Source: Galbibacter sp048266365
Lineage (GTDB): Bacteria > Bacteroidota > Bacteroidia > Flavobacteriales > Flavobacteriaceae
Length of the DNA: 64,000 bases
Reading direction: 5' to 3'
Assembly: GCF_048266365.1 (NCBI RefSeq)
Contig: NZ_JBLWZP010000002.1
Location: forward strand, 310,001 to 374,000
Position numbers and translations under genes: made by a program. Shown piece by piece: positions 52,070-61,083 of this stretch (within the stretch, counting starts at the first letter, position 1; the number at the start of each line of letters is the position of its first letter). Under the pieces are notes generated by a model, which did no database searches, was not told the DNA's origin, and was given only the letters and a program-made list of their open reading frames with translations.

Positions 52070-52131
52070 AACTTTTAAGCTTTAAAAATTGGTGAATTTT
52101 GGTTGGTTAATTACTGTGCCATAATTTGCTA

Positions 52132-53838
52132 TTATTCTTGAGTCAATAGAGCATCGTTTGCATGCGTTGCGTATAAGCCCAACAAGGCTCCTGTGAAACC
52201 TCCGGCAACATTGGTAGACAATATTGCACCAGATACAGTTTCTCCAAGATTTTGAAAATCACCTTCACCGGTAGCATAACTGAAAGTATATGCATCGCCT
52301 TGTGCCTCCACTCGAAGTTGTAATTCTTTACCAAGATCAATCGCTTTAGAGGCAAGGATCTCTGTCTTTCCTTTTACGGTCTTTTTCAATACCAAATAAT
52401 ACTTTTTATCCTTCTTGGTAACACCAAACACATAGTTGAATCCTTCATTTTGCAATGCAGTAATGCCCGCTAAATCATTTTCAGATTTTGGCTTATATGA
52501 CATAGTGGTATTAAAGGAGAACGTATTGTGTTGCTGACGGTAAAATAATGTTGAAGTTGGCTTCATTTCTTTAATGTCAACGTCAAACGGAGTGATTTGA
52601 ATTCCGTTTTTAGTCCATTGAAGGAAATCTTCACGTGGCCCTCTTAAACCAATCCAACGGTAATCCAGTGGTTGTGAAGAAAAGTCTTCTGTATAGGTGA
52701 AATTTCCATTTGGAAAATAACCATTTTTTCCTGTCTGATTGACAACACCTTCTGGCATCTTAAGTGTTGGCTCCATTGGAAGCATTCCATTGATAAACAC
52801 CGGGAACTCTCCAGTCCAATCTACCGGAAGAATAAAAGTTTCTCTTCCTGTATTGACTCTATCCTTTTCATTAGGACGAATCGCTAAAAACACTCCGTAA
52901 TACTTATCATCTGGACCAACAACTAAATCAGCGTGACCTGCCCAATCCACTTTATTATTTCTGTCTTTAGCAAAGTGACGTTGTGTAAGGATAGGGTTTC
53001 CTGGTGCCGGAATAAATGGACCTGTGGCGCTGTCACTTGAAAAAATGACCTCACTATGCCAACCTCCGGTTCCACCTTCTGCACACATTAAATAGTACTT
53101 TCCATTCTTTTTATAAATATGTGGAGCTTCAATCCAGATTGGTTTTTTTGAAAGATCAACTCCTCCATTAACAATAATTTTATCTGACCCTGCGACGATC
53201 TGATCTTTTTCCAAATCATATTCCCAAATCTTAATCACGCGGTGTCCTTGATATAATTCCTCTCCTTTATTTGGAGCATCATTATGCACCACATATGCCT
53301 TACCATTATCATCAAAGAAAAGAGAAGGATCGATTCCATCAAAGTTCAGTTTGATAGGATCACTCCATCCTTTATGAGGATCTTTGGATTTCACTACAAT
53401 GTTACCCATACCACCGGCAAATTGAGTCGTAATCATATAAAATGTATCATTGTATTTATTGTAACGGATCACTGGAGCATAAATGCCCATGCTAATTCCG
53501 GAATCGTGCACTTTAAGTTGTGATTTACGATCCAATACGTGGCCAATTTGAGTCCAATTCACCAAATCCTTAGAATGAAAAATCGGAACCCCAGGAAACA
53601 TAGAGAACGATGATACTACAATGTAGTAATCATCCCCTTTTCTAGTAATCGATGGATCTGGATAAGTCCCTTGCAAGATTGGATTGTAAAATTCATCTGC
53701 TTCTAAAGGATTTTCGTTGTATACATTGTCATTCCCACTGTAAACTACTTTAGAAAATACCGGTGAATTTTTTTGAGCTGTCCCACTGGTAAGGACAAAC
53801 AAGACCAGCAAAGCTGTAATAAGAGCGTGTTGTTTCAT
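52132..53838 (-). CDS. GH43 glycoside hydrolase with C-terminal beta-sandwich (beta-xylosidase / arabinofuranosidase type)
   Basis: 568 residues with a signal peptide (about 1-22). The five-bladed propeller spans about 55-350: general base Asp61 in YPDPSI, the pKa-tuning Asp in GIDPSLF (about 166), and the general acid Glu in IEAPHIYKKNGKYYLM (about 235). A C-terminal concanavalin-like module (about 380-565), as in XynB3-type enzymes, completes it. It should release xylose or arabinose from xylan oligomers in the periplasm. It is 51 bases downstream of another GH43 gene and 62 upstream of the esterase. Confidence 0.9.
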   Translation of the reverse strand: MKQHALITALLVLFVLTSGTAQKNSPVFSKVVYSGNDNVYNENPLEADEFYNPILQGTYPDPSITRKGDDYYIVVSSFSMFPGVPIFHSKDLVNWTQIGHVLDRKSQLKVHDSGISMGIYAPVIRYNKYNDTFYMITTQFAGGMGNIVVKSKDPHKGWSDPIKLNFDGIDPSLFFDDNGKAYVVHNDAPNKGEELYQGHRVIKIWEYDLEKDQIVAGSDKIIVNGGVDLSKKPIWIEAPHIYKKNGKYYLMCAEGGTGGWHSEVIFSSDSATGPFIPAPGNPILTQRHFAKDRNNKVDWAGHADLVVGPDDKYYGVFLAIRPNEKDRVNTGRETFILPVDWTGEFPVFINGMLPMEPTLKMPEGVVNQTGKNGYFPNGNFTYTEDFSSQPLDYRWIGLRGPREDFLQWTKNGIQITPFDVDIKEMKPTSTLFYRQQHNTFSFNTTMSYKPKSENDLAGITALQNEGFNYVFGVTKKDKKYYLVLKKTVKGKTEILASKAIDLGKELQLRVEAQGDAYTFSYATGEGDFQNLGETVSGAILSTNVAGGFTGALLGLYATHANDALLTQE

Positions 53839-53889
53839 TTTAAAAAAGCGTTGTGATAATATTAATTTAATTCAATTTAATAGTTCTTT

Positions 53890-54861
53890 TTATTCTGTAA
53901 TGGGAGCTACTCCCTCTTTGGTTTGTACAACTTGTTTAATCGTGCCATCCTCATTGTAGTACATATAATCAACAGCTATGGATCGACGATAACTTCCTCC
54001 TGTTGGTAGAAGTCCGTTGTGGTAAAAGAAATAGTCTTTTGCTTTGTAATTGATAATCCCTGGATGTATGGTAAAACTATTTGGTGCCATATCGGACATT
54101 ACACCTTGATATTCCCAAGGTCCTTCAGGACTTTTTGAAGTACTGTAGTCTATTGCTTCACGGCTTTCTCCTTTACTCGCATATGCTAAGTAATAGAGAT
54201 CATTTCTTTTGTAAAGCCATGGTCCTTCGATAAAGTTCTTAAGATCCAAATAGTGAATTTCGCTGTCAAACTCAATCATATTATCCTTGAGTTTTACCCA
54301 TTTACAACTACCGTTACCCCAGTACATATAGGCTTGACCATCATCATCTACAAATACAGTCGGGTCGATATCATCCCATGCATGTGGCTTATCTTTTGTC
54401 ATTTCATTAACAACTAATGCCTTTCCGATAGCATCCTTAAATGGCCCAAGAGGGCTATCTGCAACAGCGACACCGATTGCGGCGCCTCCTTTGCTATCCT
54501 GGTTTTCTTTATGGAAGGTGGAAACATAGAAATAAAATTTCCCATCACGCTCTACACATTGGGCCGCATAAGCATCACCTGTTGCCCAAGAAAAGGTTTT
54601 TGGTGATAATTTAGGACCGTGATTTGTCCATTTTTTCATATCCACGGTTGAAAATACCAACCAGTCTTTCATTTCATAATTGGTAGAAGCAACGGAAGCC
54701 GTATCATGGCTTGTATAGAGGTACAGAGTATCTTTATATACCATTGGTGCTGGATCCGCAGTAAACACCTCAGTAATAATGGGGTTTTGGGCTACTGATA
54801 ATTGAGGTATCATTACCATAGCAAGCAACGCGAGCCCAAAAAAGTTGAATTTTAAAGTCAT
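53890..54861 (-). CDS. GH43 glycoside hydrolase, single domain
   Basis: 323 residues with a signal peptide (about 1-24, SVAQ). The propeller has base Asp in FTADPAPMV (about residue 35), DDIDPTVFVDDDGQAY (about 163-178) and acid Glu in FIEGPWLYKRNDLYYL (about 209). No accessory domain. Related enzymes act as beta-xylosidases or arabinofuranosidases; the specificity is open. It lies between two other GH43 genes in the same operon and is most similar in outline to the first half of the CBM6-bearing one, so an old duplication is likely. Confidence 0.9.
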   Translation of the reverse strand: MTLKFNFFGLALLAMVMIPQLSVAQNPIITEVFTADPAPMVYKDTLYLYTSHDTASVASTNYEMKDWLVFSTVDMKKWTNHGPKLSPKTFSWATGDAYAAQCVERDGKFYFYVSTFHKENQDSKGGAAIGVAVADSPLGPFKDAIGKALVVNEMTKDKPHAWDDIDPTVFVDDDGQAYMYWGNGSCKWVKLKDNMIEFDSEIHYLDLKNFIEGPWLYKRNDLYYLAYASKGESREAIDYSTSKSPEGPWEYQGVMSDMAPNSFTIHPGIINYKAKDYFFYHNGLLPTGGSYRRSIAVDYMYYNEDGTIKQVVQTKEGVAPITE

Positions 54862-54974
54862 AGTTCTATAATATAAATGTTCTAATGGTTCAAAGGTTGA
54901 ATTCAGTATGCTTCTTAATTTAAATCTAAGAGCAGTGACTATTTGTATTACTTTTAATGGATACCTATCTCAGA

Positions 54975-56339
54975 TTACTTTACAAATTGTATCCAATCTA
55001 CTTGAACGACGCCATCACTCTCGATTGCCAATACCAAGTCCTTAATTCCTGTTGGTTTTCCACCGACCGGAAGTGTAATTACTTCAAAACCATCGGTGGC
55101 CTTAATCTTGGATTTTGCAATAACATTGCCCTGAGCATCACGAATCTCTACGCTTGTTTTACTGGATAGAGCACTATTAATATTGATCAGAAGTTCTTTA
55201 GGTGCAGTGTCTCCAAATCCCACAGCATTATAACGGACTGTTGCATCAGTGTCAGTAAAAACTAGCATCCAACCTTTAAAAGTATCCTCCTTATCCAAAT
55301 ATACTGACTCTACACTGTCACTACTTTTTCTGCTATAGCGATCCAATTGTATATGTTTATAAGCAGATGATATTCCTACCCCCCTTAACGTGGGCAGTAC
55401 CTTTTGAATGGTTCCATCTTCATTAAAAGACAAACTATCAGCCCGAATGGAACGGTTTTTATCAAAATTAGGCGATAGCTCACTATCGTGATAAAACAAA
55501 TACCACTGTCCTTTGTACTTTGTGATGGAATGATGGTTTGTCCAAGTACCATTTGGCGATTCATCCATAATAACACCTTTGTGAGTATACAGACCTAAAG
55601 GCGTATCACTTACTGCGTATTCGAGCCTTTCAATTTTATTAGCCACATGTGGATAGGTCATATAATAAAGCCCATCACGCTGAAAAACAAAAGGGCCTTC
55701 CATATGTCCTTTTTGCGGTAGTTCCACAAAGGTTTTGGGCTCTGAGGCAAGTTCAAGCATATTGTCCTTTAGCTTCGCTCCATATATTTTACTTTGCGAC
55801 CAAAATAAATAGGCCTGTCCGTCTTTATCTATAATTACGTTCGGATCAATTCCCTCCACACCTTCTATTGGTGAGGGATGTACAGTAAAAGGACCGTCAG
55901 GCTTATCAGAGATGGCAACACCAATTGAAAATCCTCCTTCACCATCAGCAGCTTCCTTCCTTCTATTTGGGAAATAAAAATAATACTTCCCGTTGCGCTC
56001 GATCAAGTCCGGTGCCCACATACTATAGGCATCCGAATCACCCCAAGGAACATCTTTCTGATCCAAAATCACACCATGATCTTTCCATTGGGTTAGATTG
56101 TCGGAAGAAAACACATGGTAGTCGGCCATATTAAACCACTCAGCTCGACCTTCTCCCTTGGGTGGTATAATGTCATGAGATGGATAAACATATATTCTCC
56201 CATTGAAAACTCTTGCTGTCGGATCCGCAGTGAATTGATCCATTATTAAAGGATTCTGCCCATATGAAAAACTCAGCATTAGAAAGAAAAATAATTTTAG
56301 AATGTCATGAATTTTATAATTCAAAAAGGCAGTTCTCAT
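54975..56339 (-). CDS. GH43 glycoside hydrolase with C-terminal CBM6
   Basis: 454 residues, first gene of the xylan operon. The N-terminus has a hydrophobic signal (FFFLMLSFSYGQ, about 16-28). The propeller has base Asp in FTADPTARVF, GIDPNVIIDKDGQAY, and acid Glu in HMEGPFVFQRDGLYYM (about 213). A CBM6-like jelly roll occupies about 325-454, ending in ESDGVVQVDWIQF, which would bind xylan or another beta-glycan chain end. The periplasm or the cell surface is its likely place. Confidence 0.9.
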   Translation of the reverse strand: MRTAFLNYKIHDILKLFFFLMLSFSYGQNPLIMDQFTADPTARVFNGRIYVYPSHDIIPPKGEGRAEWFNMADYHVFSSDNLTQWKDHGVILDQKDVPWGDSDAYSMWAPDLIERNGKYYFYFPNRRKEAADGEGGFSIGVAISDKPDGPFTVHPSPIEGVEGIDPNVIIDKDGQAYLFWSQSKIYGAKLKDNMLELASEPKTFVELPQKGHMEGPFVFQRDGLYYMTYPHVANKIERLEYAVSDTPLGLYTHKGVIMDESPNGTWTNHHSITKYKGQWYLFYHDSELSPNFDKNRSIRADSLSFNEDGTIQKVLPTLRGVGISSAYKHIQLDRYSRKSSDSVESVYLDKEDTFKGWMLVFTDTDATVRYNAVGFGDTAPKELLININSALSSKTSVEIRDAQGNVIAKSKIKATDGFEVITLPVGGKPTGIKDLVLAIESDGVVQVDWIQFVK

Positions 56340-56513
56340 TTTAAATGATTTAAATGTTTATGTTGATTTTACAAAAGCTAACAATCACTGCTATTTTCCT
56401 TTTTTGCCTACACAAGGATACGGAAAATGAAAATGATTTTGAACTCATTACACTGTATTACTTTATACACCTTGTTGGTTCGAATCAAATATATCAGATA
56501 ATAAAATGACGAT

Positions 56514-56550
56514 TGTAACGCTTTGTTACATTTTCGTATCGCTTTATAAC
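56514..56550. promoter_or_regulatory. Inverted and direct repeats between the GH43 operon and lrgA
   Basis: TGTAAC-GCTTT-GTTACA (56514-56530) is a perfect dyad. CGCTTT recurs at 56519 and 56540, exactly 21 bases (two helical turns) apart, each followed by a TTAC/TAAC-like word. The 429-base gap 56340-56768 holds no other gene; the site may serve either divergent unit. Confidence 0.5.
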
Positions 56551-56768
56551 ATATACAATAATATCAGACAAATACAAGCTATTACATTAGTTACAAGAAG
56601 AATCAGACAGACAAGCACATACAAGGATCACGATTAATAAACATCACAAATAACCCCTATTATTTATCAAAAACTGCATTATGTATCACATACAAAAAAG
56701 GTATATTTGACCTAAATTGAAACCATGTCTAAAATGGTTATAATCCAAAAACGATAAATACGATTCGC

Positions 56769-57104
56769 ATGATAAAATCCCTATTGTTGATTTTCCTGTT
56801 TTTATTGATTGGTGAGTCTTTACAATTCTTCTTTAAGCTACCAATGGCAGGAAACATTATTGGAATGCTTTTGATATTTCTGGCACTTTGTTTAAAGGTA
56901 CTGAAGTTAAAAGACGTGAAGCCTGCCTCTGATTTCTTAATTAAATATTTAGTAGTATTCTTTATTCCTTATGGAGTAGGTCTGATGGTTTATGCCGATA
57001 TACTCAGTGAGTACTGGTTGCCAATTTCGGTAGCGGTAATTTTCAGCACCCTTCTATGCCTTTATATCACTGGTTTATTATTTCAGACACTACATAAGAA
57101 ATGA
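56769..57104 (+). CDS. lrgA: CidA/LrgA family membrane protein
   Basis: 111 residues with four membrane helices. The family motif LPMAGNIIGMLLIFLALCLKV is at about 24-44 and the hydrophilic FLIKYLVVFFIPYGVGLM follows at about 57-74. Older work ties it to murein hydrolase export; LrgAB relatives also carry pyruvate (B. subtilis PftAB) or glycolate/glycerate (plant PLGG1). The stop overlaps the start of lrgB by the ATGA arrangement, so the two are one unit. Confidence 0.9.
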   Translation: MIKSLLLIFLFLLIGESLQFFFKLPMAGNIIGMLLIFLALCLKVLKLKDVKPASDFLIKYLVVFFIPYGVGLMVYADILSEYWLPISVAVIFSTLLCLYITGLLFQTLHKK

Positions 57105-57796
57105 AATTATTTTTCGAACAACCCATCTTTGGCGTAACACTAACCCTTTTAGCCTATTACCTTTCAGGTCTCTTAAAGAGAAAATTTGACTACATACTGT
57201 TTAACCGAATACTCGTTTCAGTAGTTATGATCATCGCTGTACTACTGATATTGAAGGTAGATTTTGAGCAGTACAACATTGGTGGTAAATATATCAGCTT
57301 TTTCCTCGGACCCTCAGTAGTGGCACTCGGTGTCTTTTTATATGAAAAGTTAGAAGAAATAAAACAAGATTTAAAACCCTTTATAATTTCTGTCGTCCTA
57401 GGAGGACTCATCGGAATGCTTTCGGTATTGGGAAGCTTGTATTTGTGGAACGCACCTGAGATTTTATCGAGGTCTTTAATAGCAAAATCGGTCACCACAC
57501 CTATTGCTATCGAAATTACCAAGATCACCGAAGGCCTACCAGAGATTACTGCTGGTATAGTTATTATAACGGGTATTCTTGGAAATGCCATAGGAGCACC
57601 ATTTCTCCAAAAGTTGGGCATTAAAAACCCCTTAGCCATTGGAACGGCTTTAGGCACCTCGGCTCATGGAATTGGAACCGCACGTGCCTTTGAAATCAAT
57701 AGATCTGCTGGTGTATATAGTGGTTTGGCTATGTGCTTTAACGGCTTATTAACCGCCCTTTTAGCACCTTACATCTTAGAGTGGATATTTAGTTAA
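57101..57796 (+). CDS. lrgB: LrgB/CidB family membrane protein
   Basis: 231 residues with about seven helices. Motifs are PTPIAIEITKITEGLP-like (here KSVTTPIAIEITKITEGLP, about 132-150) and GTALGTSAHGIGTARAFE (about 184-201), which define the family. It works with LrgA at the inner membrane, either as a holin-like pair or as an organic-acid transporter. The start overlaps the lrgA stop. A convergent terminator separates it from the sulfatase gene. Confidence 0.93.
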   Translation: MKLFFEQPIFGVTLTLLAYYLSGLLKRKFDYILFNRILVSVVMIIAVLLILKVDFEQYNIGGKYISFFLGPSVVALGVFLYEKLEEIKQDLKPFIISVVLGGLIGMLSVLGSLYLWNAPEILSRSLIAKSVTTPIAIEITKITEGLPEITAGIVIITGILGNAIGAPFLQKLGIKNPLAIGTALGTSAHGIGTARAFEINRSAGVYSGLAMCFNGLLTALLAPYILEWIFS

Positions 57797-57813
57797 TCAA
57801 TGATCAAAAAATA

Positions 57814-57888
57814 AAGGAATCAAACCATGTTTCGTTTATTAAAGCATAGCTTGATTCCTTAAATAGCGGCTATCTCTCCCGGATAGCC
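57814..57888. terminator. Hairpins between lrgB and the convergent sulfatase gene
   Basis: AAGGAATCAA (57814-57823) pairs with TTGATTCCTT (57851-57860), with an inner stem in the loop. A second hairpin GGCTATC (57868-57874) / GATAGCC (57882-57888) follows. Neither has a long T run. Confidence 0.6.
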
Positions 57889-57925
57889 CTACAACACTTT
57901 CATGATTGCTTTAGGATAAAACAGT

Positions 57926-59587
57926 TTACTTAGCGTTAATTTTTGCTTTGTATAATTCGATAAAGCGGTGATCCTTCTCCTCTGAGTCTTTGTACTTCTC
58001 ACGTACCTGTTGTAATTTTTCTTTCATCATTGCTACCACATCTGCATACGCTGGGTCGTGATAAACATTGTGGAGCTCATTTGGATCATTTTTTCTGTCA
58101 TAGAGTTCCCACTGATCAATATCATAATAAAAATGGATCAATTTATACTTCTTAGTTGCAATACCATAATGTCTTTTCACACTGTGTTCTGCTGGATACT
58201 CATAATAATGGTAATACACGGCATCCCTATCCCAGATCTCATCTGATCCTGTTAATAATGGAACAAGACTTTTACCCTGCATATCTTCAGGAGCCGTAAC
58301 CCCTGCAACCTCTAAAAAGGTTTGAGCGAAATCTAGATTTTGCACCATTTCATCCTCTGTAATCCCTGCTTCTATTTTATGAGGCCATTTAATTAACAAA
58401 GGAGTTTTAAAGGATTCATCATACATGAACCTTTTATCAAACCATCCGTGTTCACCTAAAAAGAACCCTTGATCAGAGGTGTAAACCACTATTGTATTTT
58501 CACTAAGATTATTAGTCTCAAGATAATCAAGTAATCTACCAACATTCTCATCAACTGAGGCAATGGTTCCTAGATAATCCTGCATATAGCGTTGGTATTT
58601 CCACACGGTCAACATGGAGTCATTCATTTCAGAATACGCTTCTTTAAACGATTTGTTAATCGGATCATAGGCCTGTTTCCATGCGGTACGTTGTTCCTGG
58701 TTCATCCTTGAGGTCGGGTCACTATTCATATAAGGTTCTTTAATCCCCAGATCAACAAGTGTTTGTGTATAAATTTTATTGTCGTACCCTAAAGTCATAT
58801 GCTTTTTAATACCCATCTCTGCTTGACGTGAAGCAATACTATATGGATTTAAATTCACACCCTTCTTCAAGTCACCTGAGCTTATATTTTCACCGGTAGC
58901 ATTTCGTTTGTAATCATCGAAGAGAGTCCCTGGAAGTGGAAAGGTCTTGTGGGTATATTCATCCAAATGACGTTCAGCAGGTAACCATGCACGATGTGGC
59001 GCTTTGTGCAAATACATCAATAAAAATGGCTTTTCTGGATCACGTCTGTGATCTAACCAATCAATAGTCAAATCCGTGATAATATCAGTGACATAACCTA
59101 CAATCGTCGTATCCCCTTTGTTCGTAATAAAATCAGGATTGTAATAACTTCCCTGCCCTGGTAGAATCTTAAATTCATCGAAGCCTTCAGGATTGTTTCC
59201 AAAATGTAATTTTCCAAACATTGCAGTCTGATAGCCCGCCTTTTGAAGCAGTTGAGGAAAGGTTACATTAGTAGTATCAAAAGCACTAAGATTATCAATT
59301 TTACCATTCATGTGACTATGCTTACCTGTCAAAATAACCGCTCTTGAAGGGGCACATATCGCATTGGTTACCGAAGCATTGGTAAACAACATCCCCTCAT
59401 TAGCAATACGGTCTATATTCGGAGTTTGAATTAATTTGTCATTGTAGGCACTTATAGCCTGGTAACCATGGTCATCGGACATGATAAAAACAATGTTTGG
59501 ATTTGTAGGTAATTCCTTTTCCTGGGAACAACTCGAAAACAAAGCCAAAATGATAAAAAAGAGGAGATTACATTTTAAATAATTCAT
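57926..59587 (-). CDS. Sulfatase (S1 family, formylglycine type) lipoprotein
   Basis: 553 residues with a lipobox (LALFSSC, Cys20). Calcium ligands are Asp38 and Asp39 in VFIMSDDHGYQ. The formylglycine Cys78 is in ICAPSRAVILTG, the perfect C-x-P-S-R signature needing an anaerobic or FGE-type maturase elsewhere. Later motifs are KPFLLMYLHKAPHRAW and YTSDQGFFLGEHGWFDKRFM. It removes sulfate esters from algal or animal glycans outside the cytoplasm. Its nearest glycan genes are the GH43 operon and lrgAB. The exact sulfated sugar is unknown. Confidence 0.95.
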   Translation of the reverse strand: MNYLKCNLLFFIILALFSSCSQEKELPTNPNIVFIMSDDHGYQAISAYNDKLIQTPNIDRIANEGMLFTNASVTNAICAPSRAVILTGKHSHMNGKIDNLSAFDTTNVTFPQLLQKAGYQTAMFGKLHFGNNPEGFDEFKILPGQGSYYNPDFITNKGDTTIVGYVTDIITDLTIDWLDHRRDPEKPFLLMYLHKAPHRAWLPAERHLDEYTHKTFPLPGTLFDDYKRNATGENISSGDLKKGVNLNPYSIASRQAEMGIKKHMTLGYDNKIYTQTLVDLGIKEPYMNSDPTSRMNQEQRTAWKQAYDPINKSFKEAYSEMNDSMLTVWKYQRYMQDYLGTIASVDENVGRLLDYLETNNLSENTIVVYTSDQGFFLGEHGWFDKRFMYDESFKTPLLIKWPHKIEAGITEDEMVQNLDFAQTFLEVAGVTAPEDMQGKSLVPLLTGSDEIWDRDAVYYHYYEYPAEHSVKRHYGIATKKYKLIHFYYDIDQWELYDRKNDPNELHNVYHDPAYADVVAMMKEKLQQVREKYKDSEEKDHRFIELYKAKINAK

Positions 59588-59710
59588 ATTGCAATGGAAT
59601 TAATTTCCCGATCTAAAATCAGTTTAAATAAGGAAAGGTATATAACTAGTTTTGATTAATATTTAATTCTATGAGCCCTAGACTACACTACTAAAATCAG
59701 ATCGACATTT

Positions 59711-59747
59711 AAAAAACTATCCGCCAATAAATATTGGCAGATAGTTT
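59711..59747 (-). terminator. Strong terminator on the minus strand, upstream of the sulfatase
   Basis: AAACTATC and GCCAAT (59714-59728) pair with ATTGGC and GATAGTTT (59733-59747), one mismatch, 4-base loop. Read on the minus strand it is followed by six T. It implies a transcript coming from the right, where only the broken small ORF is seen. Confidence 0.8.
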
Positions 59748-59803
59748 AACCAACCAACCCAAGTCAACTGAGATTAATCAGTCGACTCTTATCTTTAATT
59801 CAA

Positions 59804-59970
59804 TTAATTTTTAGTTCCATCTTTTAGAGCATCAAATACATTTCTCATCGTCTTTATTAGTGATTTAATACCTGTAAATTGCAGATCTTTGGCAATATTC
59901 TAAGTCATCCTTTAGCGGAAATTAATAGTTCTTCACGTGTGTTTCCTTCTAAACTAAAGGCGTCTGACAT
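59804..59970 (-). pseudogene. Broken small ORF of about 55 residues
   Basis: An ATG at 59970 opens MSDAFSLEGNTREELLISAK and then meets a TGA at 59907-59905. One frame over, a coherent stretch (NIAKDLQFTGIKSLIKTMRN and VFDALKDGTKN) runs to a stop at 59804. The two pieces together look like one helical small protein with a frameshift. The terminator 57 bases after supports a real transcription unit. I do not recognise the family. A sequencing error or coincidence is also possible. Confidence 0.4.
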
Positions 59971-60569
59971 TTAAATCTATAATATTTACTATTAAAAAAC
60001 TTTAACCATTGCAGATTCAAAAACAAATCAATACCCCAATTAAGACTGTTAACATCCCAAAATATCTAATAATGATATCACATCTAATGATTTCAAGTGT
60101 TGTTCTTTGTAGCCAAAATAGGCTTAGGCTCATTGATTAATTATTTTTCGGCACAAGGTATCAAAATGGTTTTAAAAGCCTAAAGCCTCCAGGATTACAT
60201 TAGGGTTACATTTGAGTACTTTTGGGATACAAATTGAATACTTTTTAGAACACAACCATTGGGGTGAAAAGCCATTTAACTCCAATGATAGCAATACATC
60301 AAAGCATAAACAAATTAAGAATACACCAACACATCTCCTGATAAAACAGAAACACTACAAAAGGGAATCTATAATTGAGAGCATTTAGAGATCAAAAAAG
60401 AATATTAATCCAAATGGTAAGTTTTTAAACCACGAAAAGACTTAAAGAGAGGTGATGAATTGTTAAAAAATGGGAACCGTTTGGAATTTAAACAAAATTA
60501 TAGTCATCCTACACTACTATTTTTTTTAAAAATTTATAATTTGTATTAAATTTAATTAAAACACTAACC

Positions 60570-61070
60570 ATGGAAGTTCAAAAAACAGCATTGAAGTACG
60601 GAATTATCACTGGTGCAGTATTAATTATTTACTTCCTTTTATTGGCAATGATAGACCTACACACGCAGGCTGTTTACAGTATTCTAAATATCGTAATTAC
60701 CGCAGCGGGTATTTTTCTAGCCATCCGGAGGGTAAAGAAAATCGAAAAGGAAGACTTTAAGTATCAATTCGGGTTTGCTGTAGGAATAGGCACTGGTTTT
60801 ACTGCAACGGTTATTTTCACCCTGTTTTCCGTCCTTTATATCACTGCGCTGAATCCAAACTTTACGCAAGTTTTTATGAAGCAGTGGGAGTTTGAATGGT
60901 CCGCAACTAACGGCATGTTATTGTTGACAATCTTCCTTATGGGTCTGGCAACAACCGTAGTACTCACCCTTTCATTTATGCAACTCTTCAAAGACAGCTG
61001 GAATACTATTGAAGCAAGCAGACACACCCTATCCAAACACAACAATGTAAAACCTAAAGGAAATCATTAA
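60570..61070 (+). CDS. DUF4199 family membrane protein
   Basis: 166 residues with four membrane helices (about 10-28, 33-50, 66-90, 112-136). A charged loop, RRVKKIEKEDFKYQFGFAVG, follows helix two, as in the DUF4199 family common in Bacteroidota. No catalytic motif is visible and the role is unknown. It is a single gene with a 980-base empty stretch upstream and a convergent neighbour 14 bases downstream. Confidence 0.8.
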   Translation: MEVQKTALKYGIITGAVLIIYFLLLAMIDLHTQAVYSILNIVITAAGIFLAIRRVKKIEKEDFKYQFGFAVGIGTGFTATVIFTLFSVLYITALNPNFTQVFMKQWEFEWSATNGMLLLTIFLMGLATTVVLTLSFMQLFKDSWNTIEASRHTLSKHNNVKPKGNH

Positions 61071-61083
61071 AGTTTATCTAGCA

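Larger units (their letters stand above)
59588..60569. other. Long AT-rich gap with little recognisable content
   Basis: About 980 bases between the sulfatase and the DUF4199 gene. Apart from a broken small ORF (59804-59970) and a minus-strand terminator (59711-59747), I see no gene, repeat array or RNA I recognise. Both strands carry frequent stops. It may hold promoters or an unrecognised small RNA. Confidence 0.5.

Noticed and set aside
57190..57657. 155-residue ORF antisense to lrgB
   Set aside because: Lies wholly inside the clearly real lrgB and has no recognisable motif.
59588..60569. CRISPR array or IS remnant in the long gap
   Set aside because: No regularly spaced repeats, terminal inverted repeats or transposase fragments seen in either strand.
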